Shown: positions 1 to 8,061 of the stretch, in pieces
Layout of the letters: each line of letters opens with the position of its first letter
How positions within the stretch are numbered: the stretch's first letter is position 1
Origin: JARRQB01 sp965368585
GTDB lineage: Bacteria > Pseudomonadota > Gammaproteobacteria > Chromatiales > Chromatiaceae
Assembly: GCA_965368585.1 (NCBI GenBank)
Contig: CBDUNM010000041.1
Coordinates: 1 to 32,830 of the forward strand
Reading direction: 5' to 3'
Length of the DNA stretch: 32,830 bases
The notes under the pieces: model-generated
What the model saw: only the letters and a program-made list of their open reading frames with translations
What the model was told of the DNA's origin: nothing
Database searches by the model: none
Translations under genes and position numbers: made by a program

Positions 1-222
1 CCACCTGCCGTCGATATTCCCGCCAAATCGCGGCGCTACACCGCTGTCGTGGCGATCGCCGGCTGCGCAGATAAATACGGCAATAATTTTAAATAATTGT
101 CCAGTATTTGTCCTAATTTTATTTGTTGTAACCAGGTCATTTATTGTCCATCTTTGGCTTGTCAGCGCTAACGCGACAACGTTCTTGTTCAAAACATCGA
201 AAATAGACCCTGGAGAAAACTC
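1..222. other. Left edge: possible gene tail and AT-rich leader of the fasciclin gene
   Basis: Frame 1 is open from base 1 to a TAA at 94-96 and could be the last 31 codons of a gene entering from the left; nothing in it is recognisable. The stretch after it is clearly AT-richer than its surroundings and probably carries the promoter of the fasciclin gene. It contains three near-identical heptamers, ATTGTCC at 96-102, TTTGTCC at 107-113 and ATTGTCC at 143-149, which might be a regulator site, but no convincing -35/-10 pair could be fixed by eye. Confidence 0.3.
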
Positions 223-804
223 ATGAAATACACCCTATCTTTGACGATCGTCTCCGCAAGCCTAGTCCTGACCAGCAGCGCATTCGCCGGCACGGAATGT
301 GGTTACAAATCGACCGCGCGGCCGATGACGGCCACGTTCTTGCAAACCGACCGGACTGCAGAGTATGGCGGATTCGTGAAAGCGGCCCACCACGGCGATA
401 ATGCGAACCCGAATGAAACGCGCGGTCCGGATATCGTCGAAACGGCGATGGCCGCGGGATCGTTCGACACCCTGGTCTCGGCCGTCAAGGCAGCCGGCCT
501 GGTCGATACCTTGAAAGGCGAGGGACCTTTCACCGTGTTCGCGCCGACCGATGCCGCATTTGCCAAGCTGCCGGCAGGCACGCTCGAAGCCTTGCTTAAC
601 GACACAGATAAGCTGAAGCGCATACTCACCTACCATGTCGTCGCCGGTCGCCTGGATTCCGCGGCAGTCACGGGCAGCGAAACATTGGCGACGGTTGAGG
701 GCGGCCAGGTGGCGGTCAGAGACATCGCGATTTCGCAGACCGACATCGAAACCTCCAACGGCATCATTCACGTGATCGACGAAGTCTTGATACCGGCAAG
801 CTAA
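223..804 (+). CDS. Secreted fasciclin (FAS1) domain protein
   Basis: This 193-residue protein begins with a typical Sec signal peptide (basic start, hydrophobic stretch, small residues ending in AFA at about residue 22), so it should be exported. Residues about 65-193 form one FAS1 domain: the H1 motif (GPFTVFAPTDAAFAKLP, residues about 101-117) and the later YHVV segment are both present. FAS1 domains mediate adhesion or protein contacts at the cell surface; single-domain bacterial forms are usually periplasmic or secreted and their ligands are mostly unknown. The start is supported by a good ribosome binding site, GGAGA, a few bases upstream. The gene stands alone, with an AT-rich leader upstream and a hairpin downstream. 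No lipobox cysteine follows the signal peptide. Confidence 0.93.
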   Translation: MKYTLSLTIVSASLVLTSSAFAGTECGYKSTARPMTATFLQTDRTAEYGGFVKAAHHGDNANPNETRGPDIVETAMAAGSFDTLVSAVKAAGLVDTLKGEGPFTVFAPTDAAFAKLPAGTLEALLNDTDKLKRILTYHVVAGRLDSAAVTGSETLATVEGGQVAVRDIAISQTDIETSNGIIHVIDEVLIPAS

Positions 805-820
805 GAATAATGCCGACCCG

Positions 821-852
821 CCCGGCTGTCGCCGACGATGGTGGCAGCCGGG
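821..852 (+). terminator. Hairpin after the fasciclin gene
   Basis: CCCGGCTG at 821-828 pairs perfectly with CAGCCGGG at 845-852. It lies 17 bases past the fasciclin stop codon. There is no clear T tract after it, so it may be a weak or factor-assisted terminator or an mRNA-stabilising hairpin. Confidence 0.4.
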
Positions 853-1386
853 AGGGCTAATCTTCCACGGACAACAAAAATGTCACCAGCGACTGCGGTA
901 TTGTCGATGAAGACTACGGTCACGCAACGCCGCTTAAAACCCGGGTGTCCGGTAATTGTCAGCCGCGTCGGGTCGGATTTCGTCACCAGCTCGGATATCT
1001 GGTCGCCGCGGTCCGCCAAGCAGAGCTTGAGCTAATCGAGTTGAGCGACATGGCGTGCCACAGTTCGAGCGCGCTGCGATCGACGAATTTCGGATTCAGG
1101 GCGTTTCGCGCGGTGAACATGGGTTGTCGCGGAGGCTGGCGGTGACCGTTCCGGCAATAGAAGCGGCGCATGCGTCGCGGCCGTAGAGACCAACCCACCA
1201 ACGACAATTGCCCTGATGCGCGTTGGCGGTTCTTCCCGACATGGATCGATACCGTCGTGGCAAACCCTTGAAACCATCTCACCTGCCGTGCGTTCCGCTC
1301 CCGCGACGGCCGCGGCAGAGCGGGAAACCGGAACACGATCCGCTCGCGGCGCCGAACGGCTTGCATCCACCGCGCAACCGGGACGC
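853..1386. other. Non-coding or eroded stretch
   Basis: I find no gene I can support here. Several frames are open on both strands, as expected in GC-rich DNA, but none has a family motif and a credible start. A minus-strand frame at about 801-1019 (including GHPGFKRRCVTVVFID) reads rather like protein but is short, has no recognisable domain and overlaps the hairpin above; it may be a remnant. Confidence 0.4.
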
Positions 1387-1794
1387 TCAGCGGTGCCAGG
1401 GCTCGCGCACAGCCGCCACCGCCAGCGGAATAAGCAGCGTCGCCAGGCCCAGCGGCACCCAGTAGAGCGCCGAGTGCACCGTGTTCGCGTCGACGGCGCC
1501 GCGGGTGACCAGCACCGCCAGCAGATGCACCAGCATCACGAATGCCCCGGCCAGGGGGGTGATCGTGCGGCGCAACAATGCGGCAGGCAGGCCAAATACC
1601 AGGTAGGGGATCCATCCGGTGATCAATACGCTGAGCCGCAGCTGATAGGCCGGAGGGTAATACGGCATAATCGCGGCGAACAACGACAGCAGCATGCCGA
1701 TCGCAATGATCGCGAAGCACAGTACGTTGAAACGGATTGTCATCGCCATGACTCGATTGTCCGACAGAGGTTTCACGGTAAAACTGTTCTGCAC
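1387..1794 (-). CDS. Small integral membrane protein, unknown function
   Basis: A 135-residue protein with four predicted membrane spans: roughly residues 21-44 (FNVLCFAIIAIGMLLSLFAA), 52-73, 80-98 and 108-127. I do not recognise a named family; the layout of four short helices joined by short loops resembles many small uncharacterised membrane proteins. The true start may be the internal methionine at about residue 17 (MAMTIRF), which places the first helix nearer the N-terminus. It is transcribed away from the DsrC-like gene and no operon partner is visible. It could be a small permease subunit or sensor, but no motif shows this. Confidence 0.65.
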   Translation of the reverse strand: MQNSFTVKPLSDNRVMAMTIRFNVLCFAIIAIGMLLSLFAAIMPYYPPAYQLRLSVLITGWIPYLVFGLPAALLRRTITPLAGAFVMLVHLLAVLVTRGAVDANTVHSALYWVPLGLATLLIPLAVAAVREPWHR

Positions 1795-1981
1795 CTGCCG
1801 CCTCCGCTATGATATCGGTTCGCCCGGGTCGTTTATCAACCGGCATAACCCCTGCATTCGATGCGGATGCCGCTGTGTCAACGGGCGCGACACGAGCAAC
1901 CTTCCAGCCATCCGCGCCGGTCCTGTACTCCGGGCGGTCAACTTTCTAAAAATATCCGACTAGACTTTGACTCAGGACACC

Positions 1982-1989
1982 AGAGGAGA
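1982..1989 (+). promoter_or_regulatory. Ribosome binding site of the DsrC-like gene
   Basis: AGAGGAGA lies 8 bases before the ATG at 1998, a near-ideal Shine-Dalgarno sequence that fixes the start of the DsrC-like protein. Confidence 0.7.
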
Positions 1990-1997
1990 TCCGGACA

Positions 1998-2363
1998 ATG
2001 AGCGATATCCTGAAAAGCATCCGCAACCCCGCGAGCAGTCGCAACGACCCCAACGGAAACCTGTCCGAGCTGGACGCATGGTCGGAACAGGCGGCCTTGG
2101 ACCGGGCCGCTGAAATCGGCCTTGAGATGACCAGTGATCGATGGGACGTGACGTTGTTTGTCCGAGATTATTACCGGGGCAAGGGTAAACAAGCCAACGC
2201 CCGCGAGATCCTGCAGGCGCTGGAGGAAGAATTCGCCCAGGACGGCGGCAAACGGTGGCTCTACCGGCTATTCCCGGGAGGTCCGGTGACTCAGGCAAGC
2301 CAGATCGCCGGCATCCCCCTGCCGAGCGGCGCGTCCAACCCTTCGTTCGGCACGTCGCAGTGA
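1998..2363 (+). CDS. DsrC/TusE-family protein without the conserved cysteines (RspA-like)
   Basis: The 121-residue protein matches the DsrC/TusE/DsvC fold: the WDVTLFVRDYYR helix (residues about 49-60), the AREILQALEEEF segment, and the LYRLFPGGPVTQASQIAG core near the C-terminus. Canonical DsrC carries sulfur on a penultimate C-terminal cysteine and has a second cysteine in the GGPxxQACKIAG motif. Here the second is serine (QASQIAG), and the C-terminal arm reads PLPSGASNPSFGTSQ with no cysteine; the protein has none at all. It therefore cannot act as a persulfide or trisulfide carrier. Cysteine-free members of the family have been named RspA and are thought to be regulatory; that role is not shown here. 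The C-terminal arm is also a few residues longer than usual. An N-terminal extension of about 25 residues precedes the fold. Confidence 0.88.
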   Translation: MSDILKSIRNPASSRNDPNGNLSELDAWSEQAALDRAAEIGLEMTSDRWDVTLFVRDYYRGKGKQANAREILQALEEEFAQDGGKRWLYRLFPGGPVTQASQIAGIPLPSGASNPSFGTSQ

Positions 2364-2371
2364 GTTCTTCA

Positions 2372-2406
2372 CCGGCCGACGGCTTCGGTCGTCGGTAGAC
2401 GGCCGG
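2372..2406 (+). terminator. UUCG-tetraloop hairpin after the DsrC-like gene
   Basis: CCGACGGC (2376-2383), TTCG, then GTCGTCGG (2388-2395) forms an 8-bp stem with one G-U pair and the very stable TTCG loop. CCGGCC and GGCCGG at 2372-2377 and 2401-2406 offer an alternative outer stem. It starts 8 bases after the stop codon. No T tract follows, so the call as terminator is tentative. Confidence 0.5.
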
Positions 2407-2561
2407 CCCGCTCGGACCGAAACATCCCTTCGATTCTCAGCGCATGCGGGACCGTTACGGGTCTGCACTCCACCGTGCTGCGCAGCGAGGCTGGAGCGTG
2501 TCGTGAACCGGACACCGTGCTATTGTGATTCGCTATTCCCGTCAGTAACTAACACGAGTCA

Positions 2562-2816
2562 ATGGCAAACGTCGATCGTCAGCTGAACAGTGCGGCCTGT
2601 CGGGTGCTGGGGCACGTCTGGGTCGAAAGCCCGGAGCGGGCGCTGCCGGGCATCGGCCGGGTGCGGCTGCTGGAGCAGATCCACACTAATCGGTTCATCA
2701 GCGCCGTACGCCGCGCGCTGCACAGCGCCTTTCGCGAATTCACCCGGCGGCGCACGCGCCTGCTCGCACCTGCGGTCGAACCGAGCGACGACGACGCAGA
2801 GCGGAATGCCACATGA
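2562..2816 (+). CDS. Small protein of unknown function leading the molybdate operon
   Basis: An 84-residue protein that I do not recognise. It is soluble and basic, with an arginine-rich central helix region (FISAVRRALHSAFREFTRRR, residues about 45-64) and an acidic tail. It has no signal peptide and no metal-binding motif. Its stop codon overlaps the modA start in an ATGA arrangement at 2813-2816, which implies translational coupling and is the main reason to believe it is real. Its job may relate to molybdate or tungstate use, but this is inferred only from position. No strong ribosome binding site is seen before its ATG. Confidence 0.6.
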   Translation: MANVDRQLNSAACRVLGHVWVESPERALPGIGRVRLLEQIHTNRFISAVRRALHSAFREFTRRRTRLLAPAVEPSDDDAERNAT

Positions 2817-3580
2817 ACCGGCCTCACGCAACCGCCATGCTGGCAGTGGTGATCGGCGCGCAGGTACTTGGCCAGGCAGCAGTGGCGGCCGAAATACGCG
2901 TGGGCGTCGCGGCTAATTTCGCCAGCACCCTGGCCCTGCTGGCTGAACATTTCGAACAACACAGCGGTCATCGCCTCCTGTTGAGTTCGGGCTCCACCGG
3001 CAAGCTGTTCGCGCAAATCAAGAACGGCGCACCCTTCGATCTGTTCTTTGCCGCCGACGCGGAGCGGCCGCAGCGCCTGGAGCGTGAAGGCGACGGCGTA
3101 CCCGGCACCCGGTTTACTTATGCCACCGGTCACCTCGTGCTGTGGAGTCCCCGACCGGGCAAGGTCGACGCCGCCGCCGACATACTGAACACCGGCGAAT
3201 TCAACAAACTGGCGATTGCCAATCCGGCCACTGCGCCGTACGGGCTCGCCGCGCGCCAAACGCTGCAGCGCTTGGGCGTCTGGCAAGCGCTGCAGTCGCG
3301 GATCGTGCGCGGCGAAAATATTGCCCAGACCTATCAGTTCGTCGCCAGCGGCAACGCCGATCTCGGCTTCGTCGCGCTGGCGCAGATGCGCGCCAGGGAC
3401 GAGTCCGGCGGCTCGTCGTGGCAAATCCCGCCGGATTTCCACGCACCGATAGACCAGCAGGTCATCCTCTTGCGCAAGGCGCGAGAGCCGGCTGCGGCCA
3501 GGGCGTTACTGGCCTATCTGCGGCAGCCACACGCGCAACAGATGCTGCGGCGCGCGGGCTATGGCGTGACGTCCGACTGA
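2813..3580 (+). CDS. modA: Molybdate ABC transporter, periplasmic binding protein
   Basis: The 255-residue protein has a Sec signal peptide ending near AVAA (residues about 20-25) followed by the mature start EIRVGVAANFASTLALLAEHF, which is typical of ModA. The SSGSTGKLFAQIKNGAPFDLFFAAD stretch (residues about 60-84) supplies the serine-rich oxyanion-binding loop, and YPxxATGHLVLW-like and ALNTGEFNKLAIANPATAPYG-like segments follow the family order. ModA captures molybdate (or tungstate) in the periplasm and delivers it to ModBC. Length is normal. It is coupled to the small upstream ORF and lies 17 bases before modB. Confidence 0.95.
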   Translation: MNRPHATAMLAVVIGAQVLGQAAVAAEIRVGVAANFASTLALLAEHFEQHSGHRLLLSSGSTGKLFAQIKNGAPFDLFFAADAERPQRLEREGDGVPGTRFTYATGHLVLWSPRPGKVDAAADILNTGEFNKLAIANPATAPYGLAARQTLQRLGVWQALQSRIVRGENIAQTYQFVASGNADLGFVALAQMRARDESGGSSWQIPPDFHAPIDQQVILLRKAREPAAARALLAYLRQPHAQQMLRRAGYGVTSD

Positions 3581-3597
3581 CAGCGGCGGAATTGCGC

Positions 3598-4266
3598 ATG
3601 GACTGGGTCGCTTTCACGCTTTCGTTGCGGCTGTCATTGGCGACCAGCCTCATTCTGCTCGTCGTCGGTATCGCCGTCGCGCACGCGCTGGCGTGGCGGA
3701 CGTTTCCGGGCCGTAGCCTGGTGGAGGCCCTGGTCGCGTTGCCGCTGGTACTGCCCCCCACGGTGCTCGGCTACTACCTGCTGGTGGCACTGGGCGCCAA
3801 CTCGCCCATGGGGCAGTTGTTCACCGCGGTCACCGGGGAAACCCTGGCGTTTTCATTTTCCGGGCTGCTGATCGCCTCGATCTTCTACAGTCTGCCGTTC
3901 GCCGTGCAACCCATGCTGCGCGCCTTCGAGGGCATTCCGCACGAGATCCGGCATGCCGCGTGGTGCAGTGGTCTCAGCGGCTGGCGTACGTTCTGGCGCA
4001 TCGAGCTACCCTTGGCATGGCCGGGAATAGTGACCGCGACGGTGTTGACGTTTGCCCACACCATGGGGGAGTTCGGCGTGGTGCTCATGGTCGGCGGCAA
4101 CATCCCGGGGGAGACCAAAACCATCTCGATCGCCATCTACGACAAAGTCGAAGCGCTGGAGAATGCGGCCGCCGGCACCATGTCCCTGGTGCTGCTGGTG
4201 TTCGCGCTGGTGACCATCAGCCTGGTCTATGCGTTCAATCGCCGCATGGATCATCGCTATGTCTGA
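3598..4266 (+). CDS. modB: Molybdate ABC transporter, permease
   Basis: Starting at the ATG at 3598 (MDWVAFTLSLRLSLATSLIL), this 222-residue protein has five or six membrane helices and the EAA loop that docks ModC (HAAWCSGLSGWRTFWRIELPLAW, residues about 118-140, with conserved A, G and P). The C-terminal signature EFGVVLMVGGNIPGETKT is diagnostic of ModB. It forms the inner-membrane channel of the molybdate importer. The same frame remains open far upstream, inside modA, but homology begins only at this ATG. It overlaps modC by 8 bases. Confidence 0.95.
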   Translation: MDWVAFTLSLRLSLATSLILLVVGIAVAHALAWRTFPGRSLVEALVALPLVLPPTVLGYYLLVALGANSPMGQLFTAVTGETLAFSFSGLLIASIFYSLPFAVQPMLRAFEGIPHEIRHAAWCSGLSGWRTFWRIELPLAWPGIVTATVLTFAHTMGEFGVVLMVGGNIPGETKTISIAIYDKVEALENAAAGTMSLVLLVFALVTISLVYAFNRRMDHRYV

Positions 4267-5407
4267 ATCGACAGGCACACTGGCGGTGCGCCTGCGGCAG
4301 GAAGAACCGATCCCGCTCGACGTAGAGCTGCAGTGCGCGGCCGGTGAACTCCTGGCGCTGGTCGGGCCTTCAGGCAGCGGCAAGTCAACCATACTGCGCG
4401 CCATCGCCGGCCTCTACCGGCCGCGCTCAGGCCGTATCGACTGCAGTAACCAGCGGTGGTTCGACAGCCGGAACGCGGTAAACGTCAGCCCGCAACGCCG
4501 TCGCGTGGGCATGGTGTTTCAGCAGTACGCACTATTTCCCCACCTGTCCGCCCTGGACAATGTGAAAATCGCACTCGGCCACCTGCCGGAATCGCAGCGC
4601 CACCGACGCGCGCAGGAACTGCTGGCACGGGTGCATCTGTCGGGTCTGCGCGAGCGGCGACCGGCGAAGCTTTCCGGGGGCGAGCAACAACGCGTCGCCC
4701 TGGCGCGGGCGCTGGCGCGCGAGCCGCATGTGCTGCTGCTCGACGAACCCTTCTCGGCCGTCGATCAGGTCACCCGGCGCAAGCTGCGCATGGAGCTTGC
4801 CGAGCTGTCGCGCACCCTGAGCATCCCCACCATTCTGGTAACCCACGATCTCGACGAAGCGTGCATGCTCGGTCAGCGCATGTGCATCCTGCGTGCAGGG
4901 CGTACGCTGCAGCACGGGGCCCCGAGCGAGGTCATGCAGCGGCCAAAGAACGCGGAGGTGGCGCGCCTGATGGACCTGCGCAACATCTTCTCCGGGTTGC
5001 TTGCGCAGTCCGCCCGCGCGGGCAAGACGCGCCTGGTCTGGCACGGCCAAGTGCTCGAACTGCCCGTGTCTAGCGATTTCAAAACGGGCGATAAAGTGAC
5101 TTGGTGCATACCGCCTGAGCAGGTGCTGCTGCACCGTCGCGACCGCCGCGGTTCGCAAGGCGAGCGGGAAAACCCGGTGAGTGGAGAGATCCACGACCTG
5201 CTGACCGTCGGGGGCATCACCAATGTCGTCATCGGACTGGAGGGCGCCGGCAACGACCGGCTGCACATGGACCTACCGCCGCATGTGGCAAAACGCAACC
5301 GTTTGCACATTGGTGACCGGGTGAGCATGTCACTGCTCGGCGAGTCGATCCATCTCATGCCCTGGCATCCGTTGGCCGGGCGCTCGCGCACCCAAGAGCG
5401 CGCATGA
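4259..5407 (+). CDS. modC: Molybdate ABC transporter, ATP-binding protein
   Basis: A 382-residue ATPase starting at the ATG at 4259, which overlaps the end of modB. It shows Walker A (GPSGSGKST, residues about 38-46), the Q-loop (VFQQYALFPHLS), the ABC signature (LSGGEQQRVALARALA), Walker B (LLLDEPFSAVD) and the switch histidine (LVTHDLDEA). The last 150 residues form the extra C-terminal region typical of ModC, containing a molybdate-binding TOBE/Mop-like fold used for feedback control. It energises molybdate import at the cytoplasmic face. A modest extension (RTQERA end) follows. No ModE-type operator was identified upstream of the operon. Confidence 0.95.
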   Translation: MSESTGTLAVRLRQEEPIPLDVELQCAAGELLALVGPSGSGKSTILRAIAGLYRPRSGRIDCSNQRWFDSRNAVNVSPQRRRVGMVFQQYALFPHLSALDNVKIALGHLPESQRHRRAQELLARVHLSGLRERRPAKLSGGEQQRVALARALAREPHVLLLDEPFSAVDQVTRRKLRMELAELSRTLSIPTILVTHDLDEACMLGQRMCILRAGRTLQHGAPSEVMQRPKNAEVARLMDLRNIFSGLLAQSARAGKTRLVWHGQVLELPVSSDFKTGDKVTWCIPPEQVLLHRRDRRGSQGERENPVSGEIHDLLTVGGITNVVIGLEGAGNDRLHMDLPPHVAKRNRLHIGDRVSMSLLGESIHLMPWHPLAGRSRTQERA

Positions 5408-5501
5408 TCCGCGTGCCGCCGATCGCGCGCCGGCGCCCCGTTTTTGCTACGCTTGGAGTTCACGCCCAATCCCGAACAATCCGGCCGCAACGCTCGCTCT
5501 C

Positions 5502-6443
5502 GTGGACAACTCTGATCTCGATACCCTGAAGTCGCGCGTGGGTCGCGCGCACCTGCAACAGCGCCTCGGTCTGGAAGAAGACCATGAGGTGTTTGTGTTC
5601 AACCGCGCCGGCGCACATTTTTTCTACCCCGAAAACTGGTACTCCGTACACTCGTTCATACGCAACAGTCTGCGTGTTACCGGCCTCTACGGGCGGGCGC
5701 AGCGCAATGCCTCGCGCATTCGCCTGGTGCGCCATGACATAACTCTGGCCGGTTTACCCGTCGCGTTTGCGGGTTACCGCATACTGCATCTGACCGATAT
5801 GCACGTGGATATGGATGACCGCACCACGCACGCAATCATCGAACGCATTCGCGACGTAGACTACGATCTGTGCGTAATGACAGGAGACTACCGGGCCAAG
5901 ACATTCGGGTCCTACCAGGCGGTACTCGACGGCATGGAAGCCATTAGTGTGCATTTGCAGCGGCCGATCTATGCGGTGTTGGGCAATCATGACACCATTC
6001 GTACCGTGCCCTATCTCGAAACACTGGGCATTCGCTTTCTGCTCAACGAATCCGTCGTCCTGGAGCGCGCAGGTCAGGCGCTGTATCTCGCGGGCATCGA
6101 TGACGCTCACTACTATCAGCTGCAAAATCTCGACAAAGCGACGGCGGCGATTCCGGACGACGCGTGTTCGGTGCTGCTTTCGCATACGCCGGAAATCTAT
6201 CGGCACGCGGCCCACGCGGAATTCAATCTGATGTTGTGCGGCCATACCCACGGCGGCCAGATCTGCCTGCCGCGCGGCGTCGCGCTGACCTGGGATGCGC
6301 GCTGTCCGCGGGCGTTGGCCGCGGGACGCTGGGACTATCGGAACATGGCGGGCTACACGTCGGTCGGCGCCGGGACATCGGTGGTCAACGCGCGCCTCAA
6401 CTGTCCGCCCGAAATCACCCTGCACACACTGGTTCCCGGCTGA
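5502..6443 (+). CDS. Calcineurin-like metallophosphoesterase
   Basis: The 313-residue protein contains all five metallophosphoesterase motifs: LTDMHVD (D-x-H, residues about 96-102), MTGDY (GD), LGNHD, LLSHTP and CGHTHGGQ. These ligands bind the two active-site metals. The GHTHGGQ form with the late SVGAGTS motif places it near the YkuE/YaeI group, which includes membrane-associated phosphodiesterases acting on lipid-linked or nucleotide diphosphate substrates; the substrate here is not known. Unlike many relatives it lacks an N-terminal membrane helix and instead has a soluble extension of about 75 residues. The start is a GTG with a weak ribosome binding site, so the N-terminus is uncertain. 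Confidence 0.88.
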   Translation: MDNSDLDTLKSRVGRAHLQQRLGLEEDHEVFVFNRAGAHFFYPENWYSVHSFIRNSLRVTGLYGRAQRNASRIRLVRHDITLAGLPVAFAGYRILHLTDMHVDMDDRTTHAIIERIRDVDYDLCVMTGDYRAKTFGSYQAVLDGMEAISVHLQRPIYAVLGNHDTIRTVPYLETLGIRFLLNESVVLERAGQALYLAGIDDAHYYQLQNLDKATAAIPDDACSVLLSHTPEIYRHAAHAEFNLMLCGHTHGGQICLPRGVALTWDARCPRALAAGRWDYRNMAGYTSVGAGTSVVNARLNCPPEITLHTLVPG

Positions 6444-6453
6444 TGCGATACGG

Positions 6454-6933
6454 TCAACGCTGAGTCGCCTTGTACGATAGCGTCAGCGCCAGGTGAAGGA
6501 CGCCAAAAAGACCGACCACCGCAACGATCTCCAACCCGGTCAACTGCAGTTCATGCCCGACGGCCAGGGCTGGAAAAAGCGATTCGGGCACCTGATCGAG
6601 CAACACGAACGGGGTCCCCGGGGGTTGTCGGAGACGCCGCTTGACAAAACTTGACAGCATGTCGCCGCCCATGGCGGCGAGCCCGACCATCGCTCCGACC
6701 GCCCACGGCAGTCCCAATACGGGCGCAGCCAGGGTGCAAATCAAACACGCGCTGAACACCCCACGCACCGTCTTGGATGCACCCAGCACCGGCTGGCCAT
6801 CCCACAAAGTACGGCCAGCGTCGACCGGGAACGCAAACCGGTCGCCCAGCAACAGCCAGGCAAATAGCGGCGCGGCATTCGCCAGCACGATCAGCAGCAG
6901 CAGATTCAGGTACTCAGGCCAATCCAACGCCAA
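6454..6933 (-). CDS. CarS-like (DUF46) CTP:lipid cytidylyltransferase family membrane protein
   Basis: The protein shows the CDP-archaeol synthase/CdsA-like pattern: hydrophobic N-terminus (LNLLLLIVLANAAPLFAWLLL), FPVDAGRTLWDGQPVLGASKTVRG, a GGDMLSSFVKRR motif, and the LLDQVPESLFP signature. About four to five membrane helices are expected. CarS adds CMP to an archaeal ether lipid; bacterial members are less studied and may act on other phospholipid or polyprenol precursors. The frame is open to 7047, but the upstream part is polar, basic and unlike the family. I choose the TTG at 6933 because GGAGAT sits about 8 bases before it. It converges on the metallophosphoesterase gene with only a 10-base gap. 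Confidence 0.8.
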   Translation of the reverse strand: MALDWPEYLNLLLLIVLANAAPLFAWLLLGDRFAFPVDAGRTLWDGQPVLGASKTVRGVFSACLICTLAAPVLGLPWAVGAMVGLAAMGGDMLSSFVKRRLRQPPGTPFVLLDQVPESLFPALAVGHELQLTGLEIVAVVGLFGVLHLALTLSYKATQR

Positions 6934-7224
6934 CGCGTTGATCTCCGAAAAACCCTGATTTTTGCAGTTTAACCTCGATTTTGCCGCCCTGTAACGTATC
7001 GTCCGCCGTTGAATACGGCACCTCCAGCGTGGCGCAGCCAGCTTCATGGCGCCTCACCCGCCGGTGTCTTCGAAGCGTTTATTCATCGATAATGGGGCAA
7101 CTGATCCTTCCACCCGACACGACAACCCATTGCATCGGTTTTGCGCAGGATCGAAGACCGCCGACGGCGGCGCGCGGCTCTCCTCGGGTTTTCGACCATG
7201 CCGCGGCAGTTTCCCGGTCCGAAT

Positions 7225-8061
7225 ATGCACATGAAAATCAGCGTCGTCATTCCAACCTACAACCGCTCAAATTCGATCGCTAGAGCGATCGAGTCCGTGC
7301 TCGGCCAAGGCTCGCCCGCCAACGAGATCATCGTGGTCGACGACGGCTCCACGGACCACAGCACGAAGATCATTCGCCAGCGGTTCCCCGGGGTGACCCT
7401 GATCGAACAGAATCACCAGGGAGTCAGCGCGGCGCGCAACCGCGGCATCAGGGCGGCGCAATACGACTGGATCGCGCTGCTCGACTCCGACGATGAGTGG
7501 CTCCCGCACAAGCTCGAGACGATTCGCGCAGTGCAACGACTGAACCGCGCCGAAGTCCTGTTTCATTCCGATGAGGTCTGGATTCGCAACGGTGTCCGAG
7601 TCAACCCCATGCAGAAACACGCGAAGTACGGCGGCATGATATTCGAACGCTGCCTGCCGTTGTGCGTGATATCGCCTTCGGCGGCGGTCATCCACGCTTC
7701 GGTCTTTGCCCGGATCGGATTGTTCAACGAATCGCTGCCGGCGTGCGAGGACTACGATCTGTGGCTGCGCCTGTGTCATCGCCAGCCGGTGTTCTATATC
7801 GATCAACCACTGATCAACAAGTACGGCGGTCACCGTGATCAGCTCTCGCGCCAACACTGGGGCATGGACCGGTATCGCATTCGCGCCCTGCACGCGTTGA
7901 TCGATGCGGCAACGCTCAGCGATCAACAACGGCGACAAACGCGCGACATGCTCAAGAAAAAGCTGCGTATCGTTATCGAGGGCGCGCGCAAACACGACAA
8001 CCAGCAGGTGTTGAACCAGTTTCTGCCCTTGCTCGAATACCATCAGGTTGAGCCATGCTGA
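7225..8061 (+). CDS. Family 2 glycosyltransferase
   Basis: About 278 residues with a GT-A fold of the GT2 family: the N-terminal ISVVIPTYNRSNSIARAIESV, IIVVDDGSTD (nucleotide-binding aspartates), GVSAARNRGI, and the metal-binding LLDSDDEW. PACEDYDLWLRL supplies the ED motif region near the acceptor site. It should transfer a sugar from a nucleotide sugar in the cytoplasm; donor and acceptor cannot be told. It has no membrane helix. The start was chosen at ATG 7225 (MHMKISVV) because the fold begins there; the frame stays open upstream to 7141. It overlaps the next gene by 7 bases, the first link of a four-gene operon. Confidence 0.9.
   Translation: MHMKISVVIPTYNRSNSIARAIESVLGQGSPANEIIVVDDGSTDHSTKIIRQRFPGVTLIEQNHQGVSAARNRGIRAAQYDWIALLDSDDEWLPHKLETIRAVQRLNRAEVLFHSDEVWIRNGVRVNPMQKHAKYGGMIFERCLPLCVISPSAAVIHASVFARIGLFNESLPACEDYDLWLRLCHRQPVFYIDQPLINKYGGHRDQLSRQHWGMDRYRIRALHALIDAATLSDQQRRQTRDMLKKKLRIVIEGARKHDNQQVLNQFLPLLEYHQVEPC

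Noticed and set aside
983..1846. A 287-codon minus-strand open frame
   Set aside because: It overlaps the small membrane protein gene in another frame and is arginine- and glycine-rich without any domain; probably a by-product of high GC content.
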